From: Acetobacteraceae bacterium
GTDB taxonomy: Bacteria > Pseudomonadota > Alphaproteobacteria > Acetobacterales > Acetobacteraceae
Assembly (NCBI GenBank): GCA_947455205.1
Contig: CANGNF010000044.1
Location: 1 to 41,501 of the forward strand
Direction of reading: 5' to 3'
Length of the DNA stretch: 41,501 bases
Below are positions 23,831 through 31,990 of the stretch, piece by piece. Within the stretch, counting starts at the first letter, position 1, and each line of letters begins with the position of its first letter. The translations under genes and the position numbers were made by a program. A model generated the notes under the pieces. The model saw only the letters and a list, made by a program, of their open reading frames with translations, was not told the DNA's origin and searched no databases.

Positions 23831-24790
23831 ATGACCGACCTGCCGAAGAGCATCGACATCCATGAGGAAGGCCCGCGCGAGGGCTTCCAGATCGAGCCCG
23901 GTCCGATCAGCAGCGCGGACAAGATCGCGCTGATCGAGGCGCTGGCGGAAACCGGGCTGCAGCACATCCAGGTGTGCAGCTTCGTCAACCCGAAGCTGGT
24001 GCCTCGCTGGGCGGATGCCGATGCGGTGGCGGGCGGCTTCCGGCCCAAGGACGGCGTGCACTACACGGGCTTGTGGTTCAACGGGCGTGGGCTGGAACGT
24101 GCGCTGGCGCACAGGGACCGGCTTTCGCTCTACGGCTCCATCACCACCACGGCGTCGGAGGCCTTCACGCAGAAGAACCTCAACCGCAGCCATGCTGAAA
24201 ACATGGTGGCGCAGCGCAAGCAGGCAGCGCTGCATCTGTCGCATGGCATCGAGATCCGGCGCATCTCCGTGCAGGCGGCCTTCGGCTGCAACTACCAGGG
24301 CGATATCACCCCCGCCGATGTGATCCGCGTGCTGACCGATGGCTTCGCCATTGCCGATGAAGCCGGGGTGAAGCCGGCCATCATCTCGTTGGCGGATACC
24401 ATGGGCTGGGCGACGCCGATCCGCGTGGAACGCCTGCTGGGCGAGGTGCGGAGCCGTTGGCCGGAACAGCGCCTCAGCCTGCACCTGCACGACACGCGCG
24501 GCCTGGCGGTGGCCAACGCCCATGCCGGGTTGCGCATGGGCGTGAACCGGTTCGACAGCACCGTGGGCGGCCTGGGCGGCTGCCCCTTCGCCGGGCAGAA
24601 GGGCGCCGCCGGCAATATCTGCACCGAGGAATTGGTGCTGCTGTGCGAGGAGATGGGCATCGCCACCGGCGTCGATCTCGACGCGCTGATCGAAGTGGGC
24701 CGCATGGCGGAGCGCATCGTCGGCCACCAGTTGCCGAGCGAGTTGATCCGCGCCGGCTCGCTCGACGCCTTCCGTCGCAAGGCCGCCTGA
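23831..24790 (+). CDS. Hydroxymethylglutaryl-CoA lyase-type enzyme (HMGL-like)
   Basis: 319 residues, a TIM barrel of the HMG-CoA lyase / isopropylmalate synthase family. Seen features are the first-strand motif EEGPREGFQIE (R16, E17), the metal histidines in LHLHDTRG (H218, H220) and the late loop GGLGGCPFAGQKGAAGNICTE with C251, the active-site cysteine of HMG-CoA lyases. In classical lyases the first motif is RDG; here it is REG, so a glutamate stands where the metal-binding aspartate should be. It would split a 3-hydroxyacyl-CoA with a branched C3 into acetyl-CoA or a similar piece plus a keto acid. ATG 23831 has GAGGGGA upstream. Next to CaiB-type transferases the role fits a catabolic acyl-CoA lyase. 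Confidence 0.88.
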   Translation: MTDLPKSIDIHEEGPREGFQIEPGPISSADKIALIEALAETGLQHIQVCSFVNPKLVPRWADADAVAGGFRPKDGVHYTGLWFNGRGLERALAHRDRLSLYGSITTTASEAFTQKNLNRSHAENMVAQRKQAALHLSHGIEIRRISVQAAFGCNYQGDITPADVIRVLTDGFAIADEAGVKPAIISLADTMGWATPIRVERLLGEVRSRWPEQRLSLHLHDTRGLAVANAHAGLRMGVNRFDSTVGGLGGCPFAGQKGAAGNICTEELVLLCEEMGIATGVDLDALIEVGRMAERIVGHQLPSELIRAGSLDAFRRKAA

Positions 24791-24792
24791 GC

Positions 24793-25800
24793 ATGGCACA
24801 GGCCCCCTCCCCGCACCTGGCGATCCGCCCCGACTGGCTGGCGCTGCGGCCCGAGCCGGCGCTGGAGCCGGCGCTGCCGATCATCGACCCGCATCACCAC
24901 CTGTGGGAGCGCGACGGCAAGCCGTACCACGCCGAGCACCTGCTGGCCGACATCACCGAGAGCGGCCACAACGTCGTCGGCACCGTCTTCATCGAATGCA
25001 AGGCGCGCTACCGCACCGAGGGCGACCCGCTGGAAGCGCCGCTGGGCGAGACCGCCTTCGCCGCCGCCAGCCATAGCGGCCCAGCCGCGCTGGGCATTGT
25101 TGGCCATGTCGACCTGCGCGCCGGCGCGCGCGCCGCAGCGCTGTTGGAACAGCATGTCGCCACCGGCCAGGGCCGCTTCAAGGGCGTGCGGCACAGCAGC
25201 GCCTGGCACCCGGACCCCGCGGCCAAGGGCAGTTCCACCAGCCCGCCGCCGGGGCTGCTGCTGGACGCGGATTTCCGCGCCGGTTTTGCCTGCCTGGCGC
25301 CTCTCGGCCTGACCTTCGACGCCTGGATGTTCCATACCCAGCTGGCCGAGTTGCGCGACCTGGCCGATGCCTTCCCGACCACGAAAATCGTGCTGGACCA
25401 TGTCGGTGGTCCCCTCAACATCGGGCCATATCACAGCCGCCAGCCGCATGTGATGCGCGAGTGGCGCGCCAGCATGCAGGCGCTGGCGGCGCTGCCGAAT
25501 GTGCACATCAAGCTCGGCGGCTTCGGCATGCGGCTGTTCAACTGCGACTGCTACGGGCAGGAGCTGCCGCCTTCGTCGGAGCAACTCGCCGACGCCTGGC
25601 GCCCGTACATCGAATGGTGCGTGCAGGTGTTCGGCGCCGGGCGCTGCATGTTCGAGAGCAACTTCCCGGTGGACAAGGGCGCCTGCAGCTACGGCGCGTT
25701 GTGGAACGCGTACAAGCGGGTGACCACCGGCTGGTCGGCCGATGAGCGCGCCGCGCTGTTCCACGGCACCGCCGCACGTTTCTATTCGCTCGGGGGCTGA
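24793..25800 (+). CDS. Amidohydrolase family protein (Amidohydro_2 / PDC-hydrolase-like)
   Basis: 335 residues. The metal-binding IIDPHHHLWE at residues 30-39 opens the barrel. Later parts are GTVFIECKARYR, GRFKGVRHSSAWHP, TKIVLDHVGGPLNIG and a late MFESNFPVDKGACSY with the catalytic aspartate (FPVD). The family includes 2-pyrone-4,6-dicarboxylate lactonase, decarboxylases and other C-C or C-O hydrolases. It starts only 2 bp after the HMGL-type gene, so the two are surely co-transcribed. A lactone- or enol-opening step before CoA transfer is plausible. Confidence 0.9.
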   Translation: MAQAPSPHLAIRPDWLALRPEPALEPALPIIDPHHHLWERDGKPYHAEHLLADITESGHNVVGTVFIECKARYRTEGDPLEAPLGETAFAAASHSGPAALGIVGHVDLRAGARAAALLEQHVATGQGRFKGVRHSSAWHPDPAAKGSSTSPPPGLLLDADFRAGFACLAPLGLTFDAWMFHTQLAELRDLADAFPTTKIVLDHVGGPLNIGPYHSRQPHVMREWRASMQALAALPNVHIKLGGFGMRLFNCDCYGQELPPSSEQLADAWRPYIEWCVQVFGAGRCMFESNFPVDKGACSYGALWNAYKRVTTGWSADERAALFHGTAARFYSLGG

Positions 25801-25840
25801 ACCGGTCCTATCCTCCGGCGCAATAACCGGAGGAACCACC

Positions 25841-26794
25841 GTGCTGCATCGCCGCCACCTGCTTGCCTCGCTCGGCGCCTCGGCGCTGGGATCTCCCGCG
25901 CTGGCGCAGGCAGGCTGGCAGCCCAGCCGGCCGATCCAGTGCATCATCGGCTTCGCGCCTGGTGGGGGCGCGGACCAGATCGGCCGCGCGGTGTGCGAGG
26001 CAGCCTCGCCGCTGTTTCCGCAGCCGCTGGTCATCAGCAACAAGCCGGGCGCGGGCGGCGCCATTGCGGCGCAATACGTGGCGGCACAACCGGGCGACGG
26101 CCACACCCTGTTCATGGGCGGCGGCACCGAAAGCACCAGCCTGCCGGCCTTCCGCGACCTGCCCTACGACCCCAAGCGCGACTTCCGCGCGGTCATGCGG
26201 CTGATGCGGCAGCGGCTGTTCTTCTTCACCTCGGCCAAGGGGCGCTTCACCAGCATGGCGCAGGTGCTGGAGGCGGCGAAGCGCCAGCCAGGTTCGGTCA
26301 GCTATGGCACCTCCGGCATCGGCAGCATTCCGCATGCGGGCTTTCTGGTGATGGAGCGCGCGCGCGGGCTGGAGATGGTGCATTCGCCGTATACTGGCGG
26401 CGCGCCCAGCGTGCAGGCGGTGGTGGCGCGGCAGATCGACCTGGCCGCGGCGCACCCGGAGGAATTCCGCGGCATGGCCGATGCCGGCGAGATCCGTGTC
26501 CTTGCCGTCGCCAGCGCCGAACGCGCGCCACAATACCCGGATGCGCCGACGCTGAAGGAGCTCGGCTTCGATGTGGTGATCGAGAACATGAAGGGCTGGG
26601 TGGTGCCGGCGGCGACGCCGGATGCGGCGGTGCAGAGCCTGCACGACCGCTTCCGCCAGGCGATGCGGACGCCGCTGTGGCAGCGCTTCCTGGAGCATGC
26701 CGGCGACACCGATGGCTACTTGCCCGGGCCGGAATTCCAGGCGGCGATGGACAGCCTGCTGGCCACGGTGCGGCGGGTGGCGCAGCCGGCGTAG
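25841..26794 (+). CDS. Bug/TctC-type periplasmic substrate-binding protein (5 of 6)
   Basis: 317 residues. GTG 25841 is preceded by GGAGGA at 25829-25834. Signal LHRRHLLASLGASALGSPALA; mature segments PIQCIIGFAPGGGADQIGRA, VISNKPGAGGAIAAQYV, SYGTSGIGSIPHAGFLVM and SPYTGGAPSVQAVVARQIDL. Here too the usual VENR is replaced (ISNKP). It is the last gene of the plus-strand arm, 40 bp after the amidohydrolase, and ends before a triple-hairpin convergent region. Confidence 0.9.
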   Translation: MLHRRHLLASLGASALGSPALAQAGWQPSRPIQCIIGFAPGGGADQIGRAVCEAASPLFPQPLVISNKPGAGGAIAAQYVAAQPGDGHTLFMGGGTESTSLPAFRDLPYDPKRDFRAVMRLMRQRLFFFTSAKGRFTSMAQVLEAAKRQPGSVSYGTSGIGSIPHAGFLVMERARGLEMVHSPYTGGAPSVQAVVARQIDLAAAHPEEFRGMADAGEIRVLAVASAERAPQYPDAPTLKELGFDVVIENMKGWVVPAATPDAAVQSLHDRFRQAMRTPLWQRFLEHAGDTDGYLPGPEFQAAMDSLLATVRRVAQPA

Positions 26795-26870
26795 CGTCTG
26801 ATCGCCGCCGATGGAGTCACCGGCGGCGTGAAGCAGACACCACGGCTGCCAACGCCACGCCAAGATGAAC

Positions 26871-26948
26871 GGCCCGCACTCGGGCGGGCCGAGCCGCCGA
26901 ACGGCGGCCGCGCCCAATGGCGCGCAAGCCAAGGCGGCGGATGCCGCC
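26871..26948. terminator. Three consecutive GC hairpins between convergent genes
   Basis: GGCCCGC/GCGGGCC (26871-26877 with 26884-26890), GCCGCCG/CGGCGGC (26893-26899 with 26902-26908) and GGCGGC/GCCGCC (26933-26938 with 26943-26948). They sit in the 173-bp gap between the ends of the plus-strand Bug gene and the minus-strand dehydratase gene, where both transcripts should stop. No T-run is seen. Confidence 0.45.
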
Positions 26949-26967
26949 GCCCGTCGTCTGAGGGCGG

Positions 26968-28758
26968 CTAGTGGTTGTGCCGGCTCTCGCCGCGCGTCTC
27001 CAGGATGTTCAGGTACATCGTCGCGGGTTCCAGGCACATGCCGGTGCCGAGTTGCCCGACGATGCCGCGCTGGATTTCCTCCCACGGCGTCTTGTGCACC
27101 AGCGCCGGCTTCACCCAGGCAGCGCGGCGTGCGGCCAGCTCCGCCTCGGGGATCAGCACGTCCACCCGGCGGGTGTTGAGGTCGATGCGGATCGGGTCGC
27201 CCGACTTCAGCAGCGCCAAGCCACCGCCCACCGCCGCTTCCGGCGAGACGTTGAGGATGGAGGGGCTGGCGGAGGTGCCGGACTGCCGGCCATCCCCCAT
27301 CGTGGGCAGGCTGTCGATGCCGTGCTTCAGCAGGCTGGCCGGCGGCTGCATGTTCACCACCTCGGCGCTGCCGGGGTAGCCCACCGGGCCGCAGTTGCGG
27401 ATCACCAGCACGGTGTGGTCGTCGATGCCGAGCGAGGGGTCCTCGATGCGGTCGTGGTAGTCCTCCGGCCCCTCGAAGACGACGACCTTGCCGGTGAAGA
27501 CGCCCTTGGGGTCGTTCAGGAAGCGCTCCTGGAAGGCCTTGTCGATGACGCTGACCTTCATCACGGCGCTATCAAAAATGTTGCCGTGCAGGATGGCGAA
27601 GCCGGCATGCGGCTTCATCGGGTTGGCGTAGTCGCGGATCACCTCGCGGTCCACATGCGCGATATCGGCGACATTCTCCGCCATGGTGCGGCCGTTGGCG
27701 GTCTTGGCGTCGCCCCGCAGCACGCCGGCCTTCAGCAGCTCATGCATGACAGCAGGCACGCCGCCGGCGCGGTGGAAACTCTCGCCCAGGAAGCGCCCGG
27801 CCGGCTGGCAATCCACCAGCAGCGGAATGTCGTGGCCGATCTTGTCCCAGTCCTCGATCTCAAGCTCCACGCCCATGTGGCGGGCAATGGCGATGATGTG
27901 CGGTGGGCAGTTAGTGGAAGCCCCGATGGCGCTGGCGGCGAGGATGGCGTTCTCGAACGCCGCGCGGGTCATGATGTCGGACGGGCGCAGGTTCTCGTGC
28001 ACCATCTCGACGATCCGCTTGCCCGTCGCGTAGGCCATCTGGCCACGCTCACGGTAGGGGCCGGGGATGGCGGCGCAGCCGGGCAGGCTCATGCCCAGCG
28101 CTTCCGCCATGGAGTTCATGGACAGCGCGGTGCCCATGGTGTTGCAGTGGCCGACGGACGTCGCGCTGCTCGCCACCAATTCCATGAAGCCGTCATAGTC
28201 CAGCTCGCCCCGCGCCAGCATCTTGCGGGCTTCCCAGACGATGGTGCCGGACCCCGTCAGGCGGCCCTGGTAGTGGCCGTCCAGCATCGGGCCGCCGGAC
28301 AGCACGATGGCCGGGATGTTCATCGTCGCCGCACCCATCAGGCAGGCCGGCGTGGTCTTGTCGCAGCCGGTGGTCAGCACCACGCCGTCCATCGGGTAGC
28401 CGTGCAGCACCTCCACCAAGCTGAGATAGGCCAGGTTGCGGTCATTCGCCGCGGTCGGGCGCTTGCCGGTCTCCTGGATCGGGTGGATCGGGAATTCCAG
28501 CGGAATGCCGCCGGCATCGCGGATGCCCTGCTTGGTCCGCTCCGCCAGCTCGATATGGTGGCGGTTGCAGGGGGCGATGTCGCTGCCAGTCTGGGCGATG
28601 CCGATGATGGGACGGCCGGACTGCAACTCGGCGCGGGTGAAGCCGTAGTTCAGCATGCGCTCGACATAGAGCGCGGTCATGCCGGGGTCTTCCGGGTCGT
28701 CGAACCAGCGCTGGCTGCGGAGGCGGAAATGCTTCTTGGTCTGGTCGCTGCCGGCCAT
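26968..28758 (-). CDS. IlvD/Edd family dehydratase (sugar-acid dehydratase type)
   Basis: 596 residues. The three cysteines expected to hold a [2Fe-2S] cluster are visible: C64 (DIAPCNRHH), C132 (TTGCDKTTPAC) and C205 (SVGHCNTMG), with K134 next to the second. The GRPIIGIAQTGSDIAPCNRHH opening is typical of the L-arabonate / D-xylonate dehydratase branch rather than of branched-chain amino acid IlvD, and GRQSGTSASPSILN near the end matches the active-site serine loop. It would dehydrate an aldonic acid to a 2-keto-3-deoxy acid. The start has GGGGAA upstream. Beside Bug receptors and dehydrogenases it may feed sugar-acid breakdown. Confidence 0.92.
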   Translation of the reverse strand: MAGSDQTKKHFRLRSQRWFDDPEDPGMTALYVERMLNYGFTRAELQSGRPIIGIAQTGSDIAPCNRHHIELAERTKQGIRDAGGIPLEFPIHPIQETGKRPTAANDRNLAYLSLVEVLHGYPMDGVVLTTGCDKTTPACLMGAATMNIPAIVLSGGPMLDGHYQGRLTGSGTIVWEARKMLARGELDYDGFMELVASSATSVGHCNTMGTALSMNSMAEALGMSLPGCAAIPGPYRERGQMAYATGKRIVEMVHENLRPSDIMTRAAFENAILAASAIGASTNCPPHIIAIARHMGVELEIEDWDKIGHDIPLLVDCQPAGRFLGESFHRAGGVPAVMHELLKAGVLRGDAKTANGRTMAENVADIAHVDREVIRDYANPMKPHAGFAILHGNIFDSAVMKVSVIDKAFQERFLNDPKGVFTGKVVVFEGPEDYHDRIEDPSLGIDDHTVLVIRNCGPVGYPGSAEVVNMQPPASLLKHGIDSLPTMGDGRQSGTSASPSILNVSPEAAVGGGLALLKSGDPIRIDLNTRRVDVLIPEAELAARRAAWVKPALVHKTPWEEIQRGIVGQLGTGMCLEPATMYLNILETRGESRHNH

Positions 28759-28825
28759 GACGTTCCCCTGTTGATTTCGCCCGAAGCCTTGGCGCGGCGG
28801 CGCGGGGTGTCAAGCCGCCGCGCCG

Positions 28826-28929
28826 CTAGAGCACTTTGCGCCCTGTCGGGCGCATTTCGTGCTCTATAACTTGTTGAAACTAGAGCAATATCCGTTCTGA
28901 TGATTCCATCAGAACGGATATTGCTCTAG
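28826..28929. repeat. 104-bp palindromic intergenic element with CTAGAGCA ends
   Basis: Two hairpins in tandem. The first pairs TAGAGCAC (28827-28834) with GTGCTCTA (28859-28866), with an inner GCGCCC/GGGCGC stem (28838-28843, 28848-28853). The second is a perfect 23-bp stem (28880-28902 with 28907-28929) around the loop ATTC. Both begin with CTAGAGCA, and the whole unit runs from CTAGAGCA to TGCTCTAG. It lies between the hydrolase stop and the dehydratase start, upstream of the dehydratase. AT-rich parts contrast with the surrounding DNA. It looks like a REP/MITE-type unit; the class is inferred from form alone. Confidence 0.8.
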
Positions 28930-28944
28930 CGCTGGCCCGGTGGC

Positions 28945-29982
28945 TCAGGCCGAGGCTTCCTCCAGGAACACCTGCACCGCGCGGAACAGCGCGCCGCGAT
29001 TGCGTTCCATGCAGATGCTGTGCGTCCCCTCGCCCAGCAGTTCCATCCGCTTGCCCGGGCTGTTCTTCAGCAGCGGGAACAGCGTGCTGGCCATGTAGGG
29101 CGGCGTGTCCTGGTCCCATTCCGCCAGCACCAGCATGGTGGGCGCGGTGATCCTGGCGGGGTCGTAGAACGGCCGGCCGGCGCCCCAGAACTCCCGGCCA
29201 TCCTGCACCACGCCGGCGGGCGCGCGCAGCACCGGCGGGTTCTGCCGGCCGCCCTCGGGGTCGGTGGCCCAGGTCACCCCGGCCCAATGCTCGAACCAGC
29301 CGGCCGGGATCAGCGCGGCCTTGCGGTCCTCCGGCACGCCGGTCAGCCAGCGCTCCTTCGCCTGGGCCTGGGTCACGGTGCGATAGGCGCCCAGCGCCTG
29401 GCCGTTGTCGGTCAGGCTGCGGCCCTGGCGCAGCCAGACCGGGGCGTAGAGCACCACGCGCTCCACCAGGGCTGCGTTGTCGGCGGCGTAGCGGCCCATC
29501 AGCGCGGTGCCCCAGGACCAGCCCATGACGGTCAGCTTGCCCAGCCCGCGCTTCTGCCGAATGTGGGCGGCGGCGGCGGCGATGTCGGCCACCGCGGTTT
29601 CCCCCCGCACGATCGGCGGGTTGGCGGCGGCGGGCTGCGCCATCTCCGGCGGGCGGGTGCTGCGGCCATAGCCGCGCAGATCCACCAGCCACACGTCGAA
29701 GCCGCGGGCGGCGATGTAGTCCATCCAGCTCTGCCCACCCAAAGGCAGGTCGAAGGCGGTGCTGGCCGGGTAGGTGGCGCCATGCACGAACAGCACGGTG
29801 CGGCTGGGCGAGAAGCCGGTCATCGCCGAGGGCCGCTTGTTGCGGATGAACAGCTCGATCCCCGCATCGCCGGAGGGGATCATGAACTCCTCGGTCACCA
29901 GGCCGGCGGCGGGCTGGGCCGTCGCCTCGCTCAGCATGGGGGCGGCGAGCAGGGGGCTGGCGAGCAGCGCACGGCGTTGCAT
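28945..29982 (-). CDS. Exported alpha/beta hydrolase
   Basis: 345 residues. The signal is MQRRALLASPLLAAPMLSEA, cleaved near ATAQP, so the enzyme should be periplasmic or outer-facing. The alpha/beta fold shows VLFVHGATYPAST (oxyanion HG), the nucleophile elbow GWSWGT with S156, and a late APTMLVLAEWDQDTPP and LLGEGTHSICME with the likely acid and histidine (GTHS). Substrates could be esters or lactones. ATG 29982 has GGGAGA upstream. It has no operon partner right beside it: it lies downstream of the dehydrogenase gene on the same strand, behind a strong terminator hairpin. Confidence 0.9.
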   Translation of the reverse strand: MQRRALLASPLLAAPMLSEATAQPAAGLVTEEFMIPSGDAGIELFIRNKRPSAMTGFSPSRTVLFVHGATYPASTAFDLPLGGQSWMDYIAARGFDVWLVDLRGYGRSTRPPEMAQPAAANPPIVRGETAVADIAAAAAHIRQKRGLGKLTVMGWSWGTALMGRYAADNAALVERVVLYAPVWLRQGRSLTDNGQALGAYRTVTQAQAKERWLTGVPEDRKAALIPAGWFEHWAGVTWATDPEGGRQNPPVLRAPAGVVQDGREFWGAGRPFYDPARITAPTMLVLAEWDQDTPPYMASTLFPLLKNSPGKRMELLGEGTHSICMERNRGALFRAVQVFLEEASA

Positions 29983-30063
29983 GGCATTCTCCCGATCCGG
30001 TCGGTGGTTGTCGGCAAGGCTAACGCGCCAGCCGGCCGCGGGCCAGCATTGCGCGGCGTGAAC

Positions 30064-30101
30064 GCCGGGCCGGGGCGGTCGTTCGCACCGCCCGGCCCGG
30101 C
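30064..30101 (-). terminator. Long GC hairpin after the dehydrogenase gene
   Basis: Reading the plus strand, GCCGGGCCGGGGCGGT (30064-30079) pairs with ACCGCCCGGCCCGGC (30087-30101), with a single-base bulge and the loop CGTTCGC. On the minus strand it starts 6 bp after the stop of the 2-hydroxyacid dehydrogenase gene. There is no T-run. It should separate the dehydrogenase and hydrolase transcripts. Confidence 0.6.
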
Positions 30102-30107
30102 TGCCAC

Positions 30108-31118
30108 TCAGTCGCTCTCGGGCGGGATCACGTTGGTCTCCAGGCCGCGCACCAGCACGTCGCGCATGGTCTCCACCCCCAGGCGGCGGATGTCGTCCCA
30201 GGCCTCCGGCGTGTGGAAGGCGATGTGCGGGGTGATGACCAGGCGGCCCTCCAGCCAGGGCTCCCGGTTGCGGTAGGCCTGGAGCAGCCCGGGCACCGGG
30301 GCGACCGGCGGCTCCACAGGGATCACGTCCAGCCCGGCGCCGGCCAGGTGGTTGTCCCGCAGCACCTTCTCCAGCGCGTCGATCTGCACGATCGGACCGC
30401 GCGCGGTGTTCACCAGCACGCTGCCCTTGGGCATCAGCCGCAGCTCGCGCTCGCCGATCAGGTCGCGGGTGTGGCGGGTCAGGGGGGTGTGGATGCTCAG
30501 CACGTCGGATTGCGCCAGCAGCGCCTCCAGGCTCGGCGCCCGCTCGATGCCCACGGCCCGGTCCCAGCCATTCGGCAGCGCAGGGTCGAAGAACACCACG
30601 CGGTAGCCGAAGGCTTTTGCTCGTAGCGCGGCGGCGGTGCCGATGCGGCCGAGGCCGAGGATGCCGAAGGTCTGCGCCTGCTGCCGGCGGTGCAGCGGGG
30701 ATTCGATCTTGGCCCAGCCGGCCGGGTTCGGGCCGCGCTGGGTGTCGTGATACAGGATCAGCCCACGGCGCAGGCTCAGCGCCAGCAGCACGGCGAACTC
30801 AGCCACCTCCATGGTGCCGTAGTCCGGCACGTTGCACACCTTGATGCCGCGCGCGGCGGCGGCGACGCGGTCCACCCTGTCATACCCCACGCCCATGCGG
30901 ACGATGACCTTCAGCTTGGGGAAGCGGGCGATCTGGTCGGCCGGCACCGCCATCCGCAGCGTCATCAGCCCCTCGACATCGGCCAGCAGGCTGTCCGGCA
31001 GCTCCGCGATGCTGGCCTTGGCATTGCCCTGCAGCAGCCGCACGCCGGGGCCGAGGATGTCCTTTTCCAGCTGCGTATCGGGGTACAGGCCTTCCGGCTC
31101 CAGCACGGTCAGTGTCAC
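30108..31118 (-). CDS. D-isomer-specific 2-hydroxyacid dehydrogenase (CtBP/SerA-like)
   Basis: 336 residues. The NAD-binding motif GLGRIG sits in FGILGLGRIGTAAALRAKAFGYRVVFFDP. The three catalytic residues are visible: Arg in VNTARGPIV, Glu in VIPVEPPVA and His in ITPHIAFHTPEA. VIVRMGVGYDRVDRVAAAARGIKVCNVPDYGTMEVAEFAV is the family substrate-domain segment. It would reduce a 2-keto acid to a D-2-hydroxyacid or the reverse. The start is GTG 31118, supported by GGAGGG six bases upstream. It is divergent from the SDR gene with only 56 bp between the starts, so their promoters must overlap. Confidence 0.92.
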   Translation of the reverse strand: MTLTVLEPEGLYPDTQLEKDILGPGVRLLQGNAKASIAELPDSLLADVEGLMTLRMAVPADQIARFPKLKVIVRMGVGYDRVDRVAAAARGIKVCNVPDYGTMEVAEFAVLLALSLRRGLILYHDTQRGPNPAGWAKIESPLHRRQQAQTFGILGLGRIGTAAALRAKAFGYRVVFFDPALPNGWDRAVGIERAPSLEALLAQSDVLSIHTPLTRHTRDLIGERELRLMPKGSVLVNTARGPIVQIDALEKVLRDNHLAGAGLDVIPVEPPVAPVPGLLQAYRNREPWLEGRLVITPHIAFHTPEAWDDIRRLGVETMRDVLVRGLETNVIPPESD

Positions 31119-31174
31119 GCGGTTCCCTCCGGTTGCGTTTGGCGCGAGGATGCGGGCCGAGCATGGGGGACGCA

Positions 31175-31924
31175 ATGGCCGAACGACGCATTCTGATCAC
31201 CGGCGCGGCCAGCGGCATCGGGGCCGGCTGTGTCCGCGCCCTGGCGGCGCCCGGCGTGGCGCTGGTGGTGCATACGCGGAAGAACCAGGCGGGGGCCGAG
31301 GCCCTGGCCGCCGAGGCGCGGGCGCTGGGCGCCACGGCGCAGGTGCTGCTGGGCGACCTGGCCCTGGCGGAAACCCCGGCCCGGCTGGTGGCGGACAGCG
31401 TCGCCGCCCTGGGCGGGCTGGACGTGGTGGTCAGCAATGCCGGCTTCGCCGACCGCACGCCCATCGCCAGCCTGACCGATGCCGGCTTCGCCGCCAGCAT
31501 GGATGGCATCGCCTTTGCCAATTTCCGCCTGGCCCAGGCGGCGCAGCCGCACCTGGCGGCGGGGCGGGACCCGCGCTTCGTAGCGGTAAGTTCCTTCGTC
31601 GCCCATGTGTTCCGGCTGGAGACGCCGCTCTTCCCGGCCAGCGCCGCGGCCAAGGCAGCGCTGGAGGCGCTCGTCAAAGTGCTGGCGATCGAATGGGCGC
31701 CGGGCATCACGGTCAACGCCGTGGCGCCGGGCTTCACCCGCAAGGACCCCGGCGCGCATGCGGCGATGACCCCGGCGGCCTTCGCCGAGCGCGTCGCCCG
31801 CATTCCGCTGCAGCGGCTGGGGCTGCCGGCCGATGTGGCGGCGGCGGTGGCGTTCTTCGCCTCGCCGGCGGCCGGCTACATCACCGGCCAGGTGCTGCAT
31901 GTGGATGGCGGCATCAGCCTGTAG
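31175..31924 (+). CDS. SDR family oxidoreductase lacking the usual catalytic tyrosine
   Basis: 249 residues with a Rossmann fold. The cofactor loop is TGAASGIG (9-16), VVVSNAG gives the NNAG-like motif, and the catalytic serine is present (FVAVSS, S139/S140). In the place of the YxxxK active site the sequence reads SAAAK (156-160), so Ser stands where Tyr is expected while Lys is kept. Downstream GITVNAVAPGFTRKDP and GYITGQVLHVDGGISL are normal for the family. It may be an inactive or regulatory relative, or use another residue. ATG 31175 has GGGGA four bases upstream; ATG 31163 is an alternative. Confidence 0.88.
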   Translation: MAERRILITGAASGIGAGCVRALAAPGVALVVHTRKNQAGAEALAAEARALGATAQVLLGDLALAETPARLVADSVAALGGLDVVVSNAGFADRTPIASLTDAGFAASMDGIAFANFRLAQAAQPHLAAGRDPRFVAVSSFVAHVFRLETPLFPASAAAKAALEALVKVLAIEWAPGITVNAVAPGFTRKDPGAHAAMTPAAFAERVARIPLQRLGLPADVAAAVAFFASPAAGYITGQVLHVDGGISL

Positions 31925-31990
31925 CGACGGGCTTCGCGCGCCGCGCCCAAGCTGCCATCCTGCCGGCCAAGAACCGAGGGGAGGATGGCG

